A DNA stretch of 64,000 bases from JAJZRV01 sp027442615 (GTDB lineage Bacteria > Pseudomonadota > Gammaproteobacteria > Burkholderiales > Ferrovaceae): contig DAIBBI010000041.1 in NCBI GenBank assembly GCA_027442615.1, positions 18,753 to 82,752 of the forward strand. Direction: 5' to 3'. The notes beneath the pieces were generated by a model. That model searched no databases. It was not told where the DNA came from and was given only the letters and a program-made list of their open reading frames with translations. Positions 50,281 through 58,211 of the stretch are shown in pieces (the first letter of the stretch is position 1; every line of letters starts with the position of its first letter). The translations under genes and the position numbers were made by a program.

Positions 50281-50308
50281 TTGTCGCCCAGATTAGCCTG
50301 ACTATAAA
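50281..50308 (+). promoter_or_regulatory. Possible sigma-70 promoter of the N-ATPase operon
   Basis: TTGTCG (50281-50286) and TATAAA (50303-50308) have a 16-base spacer in the 174-base gap between trpG and atpD. A small hairpin (TTGCG at 50314-50318 with CGCAA at 50323-50327) and six T residues follow before the atpD start, so the leader may be controlled. Moderate match only. Confidence 0.4.
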
Positions 50309-50374
50309 CCCCATTGCGTTGGCGCAACATTTTTTAAGGGAAAATGGGTTAACCTGTCGGCGTCTCGCTACCAA

Positions 50375-51817
50375 ATGGCAGGGCATATGAGCAGCGAATC
50401 AGGCGCTCCCAACATCGGCACGGTTGTTTCAGTGCGCGGCAGCGTTGTTGACGCCGAGTTTGCAGCACACCTGCCCAGCATCTACTCCCTGCTCAGAACG
50501 GGTGCAGAAAATCAAGTCACCGTTGAGGTGCTGTCCCAGCTCAATGCGCGCCGCGTCCGCGGGATTGCGCTGACCCCCACGCAAGGCCTGACGCGCGGCA
50601 TGGAAGTGGTTGACACCGGCGGACCGTTGCAAGCGCCGGTCGGCAAGAGTGTTCTCTCCCGTGTGTTCGACGTTTTCGGAAACGTCATAGACCGTTTACC
50701 GGCCCCCTCCGACGTGCAATGGCGTTCTGTCCACCGCGCTCCACCTTCCCTGACCCGGCGCTCCACGAAGTCCGAGCTTTTTGAAACGGGCATCAAGGTC
50801 ATCGATGTGCTCATGCCGCTGGAACGCGGCAGCAAAACGGGTTTGTTTGGCGGGGCGGGCGTAGGCAAAACGGTGCTACTCACCGAAATGATTCACAACA
50901 TGGTCAGGAACCATGAAGGCGTGAGTATTTTTTGCGGTATCGGCGAACGCTGCCGTGAGGGAGAGGAACTCTACCGTGACATGAATGAGGCGGGCGTCCT
51001 GCCGAACATGGCAATGGTATTCGGCCAGATGAACGAACCTCCGGGCGCCCGTTTCCGGGTCGGCCATGCAGCGCTGACGATGGCAGAATATTTTCGTGAT
51101 GATGAGCACCGCGACGTGCTGCTGCTCATCGATAACATTTTTCGATTCATTCAGGCCGGCATGGAGGTTTCCGGACTGATGGGGCAGATGCCCTCACGAC
51201 TGGGTTATCAGCCGACCATGGGGACCGAGCTGTCACAACTGGAGGAGCGCATCGCCAACACGGACACCGGTGCCATCACCTCGATTCAGGCGGTATATGT
51301 GCCTGCAGACGATTTCACGGATCCTGCCGCAGAGCACACCTTCTCGCACCTTTCCGCGTCCATCGTCCTGTCGCGCAGGCGGGCAAGCGAGGGACTCTAC
51401 CCGGCCATCGACCCCTTGCAGTCCAATTCCAAAATGGCCACACCCAGGTTCATTGGCGAGAGGCATTATGCACTGGCCCAGGAAGTTCGGCGCACGCTAG
51501 CGCAATACGCAGACCTGAAGGACATCATCGCAATGCTGGGCATGGAACAACTGTCGTCGGAGGACCGCACCGTGGTTGCACGAGCCCGGCAACTGGAACG
51601 CTTTCTCACCCAGCCGTTTTTCACGACCGAACAGTTCACCGGCATCAAGGGAAGGCTCGTCAGCCTCGAGGATGCACTGGACGGCTGTGAACGCATCCTG
51701 CATGACGAATTCAAAGGTGTGCCGGAGAGCGCACTGTACATGATTGGATCGATTGATGAAGCGAGGGCAAAGGCCCGAATGGACGTGACCCATGCAACCA
51801 GCATGCATGAATCTTAA
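50375..51817 (+). CDS. atpD: N-type ATPase beta subunit
   Basis: This 480-residue catalytic subunit has a P-loop GGAGVGKTVLL and the conserved GERCREGEEL, where most F-ATPases have GERTREG. DNIFRFIQAGMEVSGLMGQMPS also differs from the usual [22 protein letters not shown]. Such differences and the beta-first gene order mark the horizontally spread N-ATPases. ATG 50375 or ATG 50387 (MSSESG) could be the start. It is the first gene of the atpDCQRBEFAG set. The enzyme is thought to act mainly as an ion-pumping ATPase alongside the housekeeping ATP synthase. Confidence 0.92.
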   Translation: MAGHMSSESGAPNIGTVVSVRGSVVDAEFAAHLPSIYSLLRTGAENQVTVEVLSQLNARRVRGIALTPTQGLTRGMEVVDTGGPLQAPVGKSVLSRVFDVFGNVIDRLPAPSDVQWRSVHRAPPSLTRRSTKSELFETGIKVIDVLMPLERGSKTGLFGGAGVGKTVLLTEMIHNMVRNHEGVSIFCGIGERCREGEELYRDMNEAGVLPNMAMVFGQMNEPPGARFRVGHAALTMAEYFRDDEHRDVLLLIDNIFRFIQAGMEVSGLMGQMPSRLGYQPTMGTELSQLEERIANTDTGAITSIQAVYVPADDFTDPAAEHTFSHLSASIVLSRRRASEGLYPAIDPLQSNSKMATPRFIGERHYALAQEVRRTLAQYADLKDIIAMLGMEQLSSEDRTVVARARQLERFLTQPFFTTEQFTGIKGRLVSLEDALDGCERILHDEFKGVPESALYMIGSIDEARAKARMDVTHATSMHES

Positions 51818-52196
51818 GATTCTCCTCCCTTTCAAAATATTCGCCGAGGTCCCTGGCGTATTGCGCATCGTCGCAACCACCACGGAAGGTTCTTGCGGAC
51901 TGCTGCCGCACCGGCTGGATTGCGTTGCGTCACTCACGCCGGGGCTGCTGGTTTTCGAGACCGAGGTGGACGGAGAGGTTTACATGGCAGTCGATGAGGG
52001 CGTTCTCGTCAAGGCAGGTTCAAGCGTACTCGTCTCCGTTCGCAACGCCATTCGTGGATTGGCTCTCGACAAGCTGCACGAGGCGATAGAGCAGGAATTC
52101 GTGAATCTGGACGAGCAGGAGAAGCGCATGCGTTCGGCACTGGCCAGGCTGGAAAGCGGGTTCATTCGCCGCTTCGCGACGTTGCATCATGAATGA
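51807..52196 (+). CDS. atpC: N-type ATPase epsilon subunit
   Basis: This 129-residue protein begins MNLKILLPFKIFAEVPGVLRIVATT. The beta-sandwich domain has GSCGLLPHRLDCVASLTPGL, the family pattern in which an HxD/N segment is followed by a loop. A C-terminal helical part contains ALARLESGFIRRF. It couples rotation between F1 and the c-ring. It overlaps atpD by 11 bases; an ATG at 51792 is also possible. It is second in the operon, unlike in ordinary atp operons, where it is last. Confidence 0.85.
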   Translation: MNLKILLPFKIFAEVPGVLRIVATTTEGSCGLLPHRLDCVASLTPGLLVFETEVDGEVYMAVDEGVLVKAGSSVLVSVRNAIRGLALDKLHEAIEQEFVNLDEQEKRMRSALARLESGFIRRFATLHHE

Positions 52197-52527
52197 AACG
52201 CCAGGGAAGACAACTTCGGGGAGGAAGGCGGAATTCAGACAGCAGGTTGACGAGCGGGTGGCTAGAAAGCTCAGGGCGCAACGACAGGTCACACGAATAG
52301 TCTGGTCCGGCTTGGGCATGATGGGCCTTATCGGGTGGTCAGTGGCGGTGCCAACGCTACTCGGTGCGGCACTCGGTTTCTGGATGGACAAGCACTACCC
52401 AGGCGGCCATTCCTGGACGCTCATGCTGCTGTCCATCGGCCTTGGCCTTGGCTGCTTCAACGCCTGGCATTGGGTGGCACGGGAAGGCAGGGAAATCAGC
52501 AAGCAGGAGGAGAGTGACCTTGAGTGA
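52189..52527 (+). CDS. atpQ: N-ATPase-specific subunit AtpQ (AtpZ/AtpI-like)
   Basis: This 112-residue protein has a basic N-terminal region (RVARKLRAQRQ) and two membrane helices: MMGLIGWSVAVPTLLGAALGFWMD and WTLMLLSIGLGLGCFNAWHWV. This is the AtpZ/AtpI-type hairpin found in N-ATPase operons between atpC and atpR. It may help c-ring assembly or cation supply. It overlaps atpC by 8 bases. Confidence 0.82.
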   Translation: MNETPGKTTSGRKAEFRQQVDERVARKLRAQRQVTRIVWSGLGMMGLIGWSVAVPTLLGAALGFWMDKHYPGGHSWTLMLLSIGLGLGCFNAWHWVAREGREISKQEESDLE

Positions 52528-52831
52528 ACTGCTGAATCTGGCGTCCGCGTTAGGTGCTGGCATCATGCTGGGCGCGGTTTTTTTTGGCGGTCTTTGGTGG
52601 ACCATCCGGCGAGGCATTTCATCCGGTCGGGTGGCATTCTGGTTTCTGGGCAGCATGCTGCTTCGCACATGCATCGTCTTGCTGGGATTCCATTATTTCT
52701 TTGGGGACGATTGGAAAAAAATGCTCCTTGGCCTGCTTGGATTCGTCATTGCACGCCTGGTGGTGATGCAAATCACCAAGGCAAGGGAGCAGCCAGATCG
52801 CCTTCCCCTGGAGACCAGACATGCGCCTTAG
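52514..52831 (+). CDS. atpR: N-ATPase-specific subunit AtpR
   Basis: This 105-residue protein has three membrane helices: LNLASALGAGIMLGAVFFGGLWW, VAFWFLGSMLLRTCIVLLGFHYF and MLLGLLGFVIARLVVM. The Arg in helix 2 (LLRTC) and helix 3 (IARLV) is typical of AtpR, which has been proposed to interact with c-subunit carboxylates during ring assembly. GTG 52514 after AGGAGG is chosen; TTG 52520 is the alternative. It overlaps atpQ and atpB. Confidence 0.8.
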   Translation: MTLSELLNLASALGAGIMLGAVFFGGLWWTIRRGISSGRVAFWFLGSMLLRTCIVLLGFHYFFGDDWKKMLLGLLGFVIARLVVMQITKAREQPDRLPLETRHAP

Positions 52832-53549
52832 CCCGGACGAGATCATTCTTTGGCAGCATGGACTTTTCAAACTCAACGCCACCATCGCATTCACATGGGC
52901 ATTGATGTTTGTGATGTCGGTCGGATCAACACTCGTGACCAGAGGGCTTTCCACGGAGGGGGAGCGATCCAGATGGCAGAATTTCCTGGAAATCATCGTG
53001 ACCACCATCAATCGGCAAATCCTCGAAGTAGGCCTGCGACAGCCCGGGAAATACCTGGGTTTTCTGGGCACCCTGTTTTTATTCATTGCCATGGCAAATC
53101 TTTTCACCATCGTTCCGGGCTACGCCCCGCCCACCGGTTCGCTTTCCACCAGCGTGGCGCTGGCCATCTGCGTGTTTGTGGCAGTGCCGCTGTTCGGCAT
53201 TCAGGACCGGGGGCTGGGGGGATATCTCAAGGCCTATCTGAAGCCAACGTTTGTCATGCTGCCGTTCAACATCATCAGCGAACTCTCGCGCACGCTTGCC
53301 CTGGCTGTTCGCCTGTTTGGCAACATGATGAGCGGATCGATGATTCTGGCCATATTGCTGACCATCACGCCCTTTGTTTTTCCGATTGCCATGAGCGCGC
53401 TTGGGCTGCTAACCGGCATGGTGCAGGCTTACATCTTCAGCATCCTGGCTACGGTCTACATCGCGGCCGCCACACGCTCTGAAACATCCGCACTGGATCA
53501 AGAGGGACAAGACAACCCAGCAAACAACGAGGATACACACCATGGATAG
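52821..53549 (+). CDS. atpB: N-type ATPase subunit a
   Basis: This 242-residue membrane stator starts MRLSPDEIILWQHGLFKLNA. The essential Arg lies in ISELSRTLALAVRLFGNMMSG, followed by two long helices and the final SILATVYIAAA segment. It forms the ion half-channels facing the c-ring. It overlaps the next gene by 8 bases. Confidence 0.93.
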   Translation: MRLSPDEIILWQHGLFKLNATIAFTWALMFVMSVGSTLVTRGLSTEGERSRWQNFLEIIVTTINRQILEVGLRQPGKYLGFLGTLFLFIAMANLFTIVPGYAPPTGSLSTSVALAICVFVAVPLFGIQDRGLGGYLKAYLKPTFVMLPFNIISELSRTLALAVRLFGNMMSGSMILAILLTITPFVFPIAMSALGLLTGMVQAYIFSILATVYIAAATRSETSALDQEGQDNPANNEDTHHG

Positions 53550-53823
53550 CATGACGCTCATCGCAATTGCTTCAATCGCCGCAGCAGGTCTGACAATTGC
53601 ATTGGGAAGTATCGGACCGGCGCTTGGCGAAGGGCGCGCAGTCTCCACGGCATTGAGCGCACTCGCACAGCAACCCGATGCAGCATCGACCATCACGCGC
53701 ACCCTGTTTGTGGGTCTGGCAATGATTGAATCCATTGCGATCTACTGCTTCGTGGTTTCGATGATTCTCATTTTTGCCAACCCATTCTGGAACCATGTCG
53801 TTGCCAATGCGGCAGGAAAATGA
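53542..53823 (+). CDS. atpE: N-type ATPase subunit c
   Basis: This 93-residue rotor-ring hairpin has helix 1 with GSIGPALGEGRAVSTALSALA, the loop AQQPDA and helix 2 with FVGLAMIESIAIYCF. Helix 2 carries the ion-binding Glu followed by Ser and a Tyr five residues on, as in sodium-binding rings. Helix 1 has Glu where sodium rings have Gln (GVGQG), so the site has two carboxylates. That was noted for a Burkholderia N-ATPase ring reported to use protons. Ion choice is therefore open. Confidence 0.93.
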   Translation: MDSMTLIAIASIAAAGLTIALGSIGPALGEGRAVSTALSALAQQPDAASTITRTLFVGLAMIESIAIYCFVVSMILIFANPFWNHVVANAAGK

Positions 53824-53826
53824 ATC

Positions 53827-54594
53827 ATGCTGATCGACTGGTTTACCGTCGTTGCGCAAGTCGTCAACTTCCTCATTTTGGTGTGGTTGTTGAAGCGATT
53901 TCTTTACCGCCCCATTCTCAACGCCATAGACGCCCGCGAGAAGCGCATCGCCACGCAACTTGCAAATGCCGAATCCATGGGAAAGGAGGCACGGAAGGCG
54001 CGTGACGAATTCAATCTCGATAATGAGAAGTTTACCCAACAGCGTGCCGCCCTCATGACCCAGGCAATGGACGATGCAAGGCATGAGCGTCAGCGCCTTC
54101 TCGATGAAGCGCGCCTCGCGGCCGAAGCCTTGAGAGCAAACCGCCTGGAGGCTCTGAAAATCGAGATTCATCAATTTCGCGATGCCATCATTCGCAGAAC
54201 CCGTGATGAGGTATTTGCCATATCCCGGAAGGCGTTGACGGATCTTGCCTCTTCCACCCTTGAGGAACGACTGGTTGAAGTGTTTCTTCGCCGGTTGCAG
54301 GAACTGGAAGACACGACGAGAAAAACGCTGGCCCAGTCTCTTGGGACGGCGTCGGCCCCCGCCATTGTGCGAAGTGCGTTCGATCTTTCTGCGGGGCAAC
54401 GCACGGCGATACAAAACGCCCTCGAGGAAAACTTCAACATCCGCGTCGATGTCCGGTTCGAGACCGCTCCGGATCTGATCAGCGGAATCGAACTCAACGC
54501 GAACGGACATACCGTCGCCTGGAGCCTCTCGGATTATCTGGCATCACTCGAATCCGGGATGGACCAACTCTTGAAGCAGCAGGGCACCCCATGA
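53827..54594 (+). CDS. atpF: N-type ATPase subunit b with delta-like C-terminal domain
   Basis: This 255-residue protein has an N-terminal membrane helix (VVAQVVNFLILVWLLKRFLY), a long coiled-coil stalk rich in Ala, Glu and Arg (residues 30-150) and a C-terminal domain. In that domain LSAGQRTAIQNALEENFN and DLISGIELNANGHTVAWSL resemble the end of the delta subunit. The operon has no separate delta gene, so this b subunit probably supplies that function. It overlaps atpA by ATGA. Confidence 0.88.
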   Translation: MLIDWFTVVAQVVNFLILVWLLKRFLYRPILNAIDAREKRIATQLANAESMGKEARKARDEFNLDNEKFTQQRAALMTQAMDDARHERQRLLDEARLAAEALRANRLEALKIEIHQFRDAIIRRTRDEVFAISRKALTDLASSTLEERLVEVFLRRLQELEDTTRKTLAQSLGTASAPAIVRSAFDLSAGQRTAIQNALEENFNIRVDVRFETAPDLISGIELNANGHTVAWSLSDYLASLESGMDQLLKQQGTP

Positions 54595-56144
54595 ACACGG
54601 CACCTGGAGATCTTCTGCCCGATTTTGAAAGCGTCTTTGGTGGAATAGCCAAAGTGCGCGAGACGTTCAGGCCGAAGCTCTCGCTCGGTGAAAAGGGCAG
54701 GGTCACCAGCATTGCCACCGGTATCGCAAAGGTTTCCGGACTTCCTGGCGTGGCTTTTGAGGAGGTGTTGAGGTTTCCCGGAAATTTGTATGGCATTGCA
54801 TTCAACGTCGATGAAGACGAGGTCGGCGTTGTTCTGCTGGGCGACTACTGGCAACTGCACGCTGGCGATGAAGTGGAACGCAGGGGGCATGTGATGGACG
54901 TGCCGGCAGGAGACGGATTGATTGGACGAATCGTCAATCCATTGGGCCGACCCATGGACGGCAAGGGTCCGGTGCATTCCAGCACACGACTGCCCATCGA
55001 ACGCGCGGCTCCGCACATCATGAATCGCGCAGCTGTCACGGTGCCGTTGCAAACCGGCATCAAGGTCATTGATGCCCTCATCCCCATTGGACGTGGCCAG
55101 CGCGAGTTGATCATGGGAGACCGCCAAACCGGAAAAACCGCCATTGCGCTCGATACGATTCTCAACCAGCGAGACAAGAACATAGTATGCGTTTATTGCG
55201 CCATCAACCAGCGCGCATCCGGAATCGCAAAGGTCATCGGCTCTCTTTCCGAAGGGGGTGCAATGGATTACACCGTCGTTGTCGTAACCGAAGGCAACGA
55301 TCCACCTGGCCTGGCCTACATTGCACCCTATGCCGCCACCAGCATCGCCGAGCATTTCATGGAGCAGGGTCGCGACGTGCTGATCGTTTACGACGACCTC
55401 ACCCAGCATGCGCGCGCCTATCGCGAGCTGTCCCTGCTGCTGCGGCGACCGCCCGGTCGCGAGGCTTTCCCCGGCGACATTTTCTACATCCATTCACGAC
55501 TTCTGGAACGTGCAACGCACCTCCGACCCGACCTCGGTGGTGGATCGCTCACGGCATTGCCCATCATCGAAACCCAGGCGCAGGACATTTCGGCCTACAT
55601 TCCCACCAATCTGATTTCCATCACGGATGGGCAGATTTACCTCTCTCCAACCCTGTTCGAACTGGGCACCCTTCCTGCAATCGATGTCGACAGATCCGTG
55701 TCACGCGTCGGCGGCAAGGCGCAACGCTCGGCATATCGTGCCGTTGCGGGCGATCTCAAGCTTGCGTATGCCCAGTTTTCAGAACTGGAGGCCTTTGCGC
55801 GTTTTGGGGCTCGTCTTGATGAAAACACACGCAGCACCCTGGAACATGGACGGCGCATCCGCGCCTGCCTGAGGCAGCCGGAATTCGCGCCGGTGTCCAT
55901 GGTCGCGCAAATTGCCGTTCTGCTGGCATTGACAGCCAGACTCTTCGACCCGGTGCCCCTGGAGCAAATGAAGGAAGCCGAGCAAGCCGTGCGTGAAGCT
56001 GCGGCCGCCATTCCAGGTGAAATTTGCACGCGGTTCGACACCGCGGACACCTTGCGGGATGAAGACCGGGCCGCTGTCCTCCAGATTGCCCGAAATGCGC
56101 TTTCCCGATTTCAACCCAAGCCGGAACCGGGGCAGGAGCAGTGA
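54591..56144 (+). CDS. atpA: N-type ATPase alpha subunit
   Basis: This 517-residue non-catalytic nucleotide-binding subunit has a P-loop in IMGDRQTGKTAIALD, then QRDKNIVCVYCAINQRASG and the conserved YDDLTQHARAYRELSLLLRRPPGREAFPGD segment with the Arg-finger-type region further on (SVSRVGGKAQ). Length fits the family. It overlaps atpF and atpG, the latter by GTGA. Confidence 0.94.
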   Translation: MNTAPGDLLPDFESVFGGIAKVRETFRPKLSLGEKGRVTSIATGIAKVSGLPGVAFEEVLRFPGNLYGIAFNVDEDEVGVVLLGDYWQLHAGDEVERRGHVMDVPAGDGLIGRIVNPLGRPMDGKGPVHSSTRLPIERAAPHIMNRAAVTVPLQTGIKVIDALIPIGRGQRELIMGDRQTGKTAIALDTILNQRDKNIVCVYCAINQRASGIAKVIGSLSEGGAMDYTVVVVTEGNDPPGLAYIAPYAATSIAEHFMEQGRDVLIVYDDLTQHARAYRELSLLLRRPPGREAFPGDIFYIHSRLLERATHLRPDLGGGSLTALPIIETQAQDISAYIPTNLISITDGQIYLSPTLFELGTLPAIDVDRSVSRVGGKAQRSAYRAVAGDLKLAYAQFSELEAFARFGARLDENTRSTLEHGRRIRACLRQPEFAPVSMVAQIAVLLALTARLFDPVPLEQMKEAEQAVREAAAAIPGEICTRFDTADTLRDEDRAAVLQIARNALSRFQPKPEPGQEQ

Positions 56145-57052
56145 GCGATACCGCTGCAAATCTACGCCACAAAATAGACGGCGCCAGGGAACTAGGATCC
56201 GTGGTTCGCACGATGAAAGCCATGGCCGCATCGAGCATTGGGCAATACGAGAATGCAGTGCGCTCCCTGGATGACTATTATCGGACGGTGCAATTGGCCC
56301 TGGCCGCAAGCTTCCGGCAGGGGACCTCCCGCGCCGAGGGCCCATCCCAAACCAGGCAGCATGCGTCAGGGACCATCGGGGCGATCGTTTTTGGTTCTGA
56401 CCAGGGGTTGGTGGGCCAATTCAACGAAGTGATGGCGGCATTTGCCGCGGATACACTGAAAAAAATTCCAGGTAAAAAGGTCGTTTGGTCAGTTGGTGAG
56501 CGCATGAAGTCTCGCCTTGCAGACGCCGATCTTGCACCCGAAAAAAGCTTCATCCTTCCGAACGCCATTAGCGCCATCACCCTGCTGATTGAACAGATTC
56601 TGCTGGAGGTGGAATCCTGGCGAACAAAAACGGGTTTAACGCGAATTTATCTCTTCCATAACCATCCCGAACCCGGAGCGCTGTGTACGCCCCTATGCCA
56701 AAGACTGCTGCCGCTGGATGATTCGTGGCAACGGGACATGGCTTCAATCCTCTGGCCCACCGGAAATCTGCCCCAGGTCATGCATGGGGACGGACGCGCG
56801 CTTCTGGCGTTTGTCCGGGAATATCTTTTCGTCTCGCTTTTCAGGGCCTGCGCCGAATCCCTTGCAAGCGAAAATGCCAGTCGTCTGGCGGCGATGCAAC
56901 GGGCTGAGAAAAACATCGACGAACTCCTGGAGGGGCTCAACCGGACATTTTACCGACAGCGACAGAGCAGTATCGACGAGGAACTGTTCGACGTCGTCTC
57001 CGGATTTGAAGCGTTGTCACTTGAGGAAAATGCGCTCCACATACGGGTTTGA
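56141..57052 (+). CDS. atpG: N-type ATPase gamma subunit
   Basis: This 303-residue central shaft protein begins at GTG 56141, overlapping the atpA stop. The N-terminal helix has LRHKIDGARELGSVVRTMKAMAASSI. GAIVFGSDQGLVGQFNE matches the gamma SDRGLCGGFN position in diverged form. The C-terminal helix has FVSLFRACAESLASENASRLAAMQRAEKNI. It is the last gene of the operon. Confidence 0.92.
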   Translation: MSDTAANLRHKIDGARELGSVVRTMKAMAASSIGQYENAVRSLDDYYRTVQLALAASFRQGTSRAEGPSQTRQHASGTIGAIVFGSDQGLVGQFNEVMAAFAADTLKKIPGKKVVWSVGERMKSRLADADLAPEKSFILPNAISAITLLIEQILLEVESWRTKTGLTRIYLFHNHPEPGALCTPLCQRLLPLDDSWQRDMASILWPTGNLPQVMHGDGRALLAFVREYLFVSLFRACAESLASENASRLAAMQRAEKNIDELLEGLNRTFYRQRQSSIDEELFDVVSGFEALSLEENALHIRV

Positions 57053-57124
57053 CCTTACTTGTATCACACTCCCGGGAGGTGCAGAATTGTCCTATGTCTT
57101 TGACATAACACGGAGAATGCCATC

Positions 57125-57442
57125 ATGACCAACCTTCTGAATGATGCAGCCCACAACGAAAAACTGGTTGCCGACCTCAAGGCCGTCGTCGCCGATGCCG
57201 AGGAAATCCTGCGCGCCACGGCTTCCCAGACCGGAGACAAGGTCAGCGAGCTGCGCACCCGCATTGAGGCGCGTCTTGCCAGCACGCGTGCCCGACTGTC
57301 CGAAGCCGAACGCACCCTGCTGGAAAAGGGGCGCGCCGCGGCACGCGCCACCGACAACTTTGTCCACGAAGAACCCTGGAAGTCCGTGGGTATTGCGGCC
57401 TTGGTGGGGCTTGCCATGGGCGTGCTGATCGGCCGCCGTTGA
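57125..57442 (+). CDS. DUF883/ElaB-YqjD family membrane-anchored protein
   Basis: This 105-residue protein is mostly a long amphipathic helix (residues 1-80, rich in Ala, Glu, Arg), then EEPWKSVGIAALVGLAMGVLIGRR, the C-terminal membrane anchor with the EKPW-like motif of ElaB/YqjD. Family members in E. coli bind ribosomes at the membrane in stationary phase. It starts a three-gene set like E. coli yqjD-yqjE-yqjK. Confidence 0.9.
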   Translation: MTNLLNDAAHNEKLVADLKAVVADAEEILRATASQTGDKVSELRTRIEARLASTRARLSEAERTLLEKGRAAARATDNFVHEEPWKSVGIAALVGLAMGVLIGRR

Positions 57443-57449
57443 GCGGCCC

Positions 57450-57860
57450 ATGGCGGAGGAAAGCCATAGCGCAGGCCTCTTGGGTGGCGCCAGCCGGCTG
57501 GCGGTTACGGCACTGGAAACCGTCCGCACGCGCGTTGAATTGCTGGGCCTGGAGCTTGCCGAAGAACGCGCCCGCCTGATCCGGTGGCTGGTGTGGGGTG
57601 CCGTGGCACTCCTGCTGCTGGCCGTGGGCTTGCTCACGGCGCTGGTGCTGCTGGCCCTCTCCTTCTGGGAGCAGCGTTTGTGGGTGCTGGGTTGCCTGGC
57701 CCTGACCCTGCTGACGGGCGGCGCCCTTATCGTGGCGCGCGTGCTGCATGAGGCACGGCAACGGGTCCATCCCTTCCAGAGCAGCGTGGCGGAACTTGCC
57801 GAAGACATTCGCCAACTCAAGGCCGTTACAACCCCTCCCGCCGATGGCCACCCTGATTGA
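57450..57860 (+). CDS. YqjE/phage holin-like membrane protein
   Basis: This 136-residue protein has an N-terminal amphipathic part (RLAVTALETVRTRVELLGLELAEERARL) and two long helices (WGAVALLLLAVGLLTALVLLALSFW and VLGCLALTLLTGGALIVARVL). That is the Phage_holin_3_6/YqjE layout. It lies 7 bases after the DUF883 gene and overlaps the YqjK-like gene by 17 bases. Confidence 0.85.
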   Translation: MAEESHSAGLLGGASRLAVTALETVRTRVELLGLELAEERARLIRWLVWGAVALLLLAVGLLTALVLLALSFWEQRLWVLGCLALTLLTGGALIVARVLHEARQRVHPFQSSVAELAEDIRQLKAVTTPPADGHPD

Positions 57861-58155
57861 ACTGGCCGAGAGGCGCGGGCAGCTTCTGGAGCGCATCGCC
57901 GCCCAGCGTGCCGACCTGGTCCGCGAACTTGCTCCAGTCTCCAGGGCCCTCGCCTTTACAGGCCGCATGGCCGATCGTTACCACAGCGTGCTTTCCTGGC
58001 TGCGCGCGCGTCCACTCTTGACGGGTTTGCTGGTGGCGGGCTTGGTCCTGCTGCGGCCGAGGCGCAGCTGGCGGCTGGCACGCTGGGGGTTACTGGGCTG
58101 GCGCCTGTGGCAGCGGTTTGGGGACAATCGGTTTGGGGACAGACCTCACGCGTGA
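57844..58155 (+). CDS. YqjK-like protein with repeat-encoded tail
   Basis: This 103-residue protein begins MATLIELAERRGQLLERIAAQRADL and has one membrane helix (LLTGLLVAGLVLLRP). The open frame to 57748 lies inside yqjE, so ATG 57844 is used. The final 12 residues (FGDNRFGDRPHA) are translated repeat, because the native stop is missing and the frame runs to the TGA in the palindrome. Third gene of the DUF883/YqjE/YqjK set. Confidence 0.78.
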   Translation: MATLIELAERRGQLLERIAAQRADLVRELAPVSRALAFTGRMADRYHSVLSWLRARPLLTGLLVAGLVLLRPRRSWRLARWGLLGWRLWQRFGDNRFGDRPHA

Positions 58156-58211
58156 GGTCTGTCCCCAAACCGATTGTCCCCAAACCGCTTGTCCCCAAAC
58201 CGCTTGTCCCC
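58112..58211. repeat. Extended palindromic repeat array, copy 11
   Basis: Bases 58112-58150 are perfectly complementary to 58151-58189 (39-base arms, no loop, centre ACGCGT). Each arm holds AGCGGTTT, GGGGACA, ATCGGTTT and GGGGACAGACCTCACG. Beyond the right arm the unit with TGTCCCCAAACCGCT is repeated to 58211. It separates the convergent YqjK-like and LOG-family genes and provides the last codons of the former. Confidence 0.95.
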
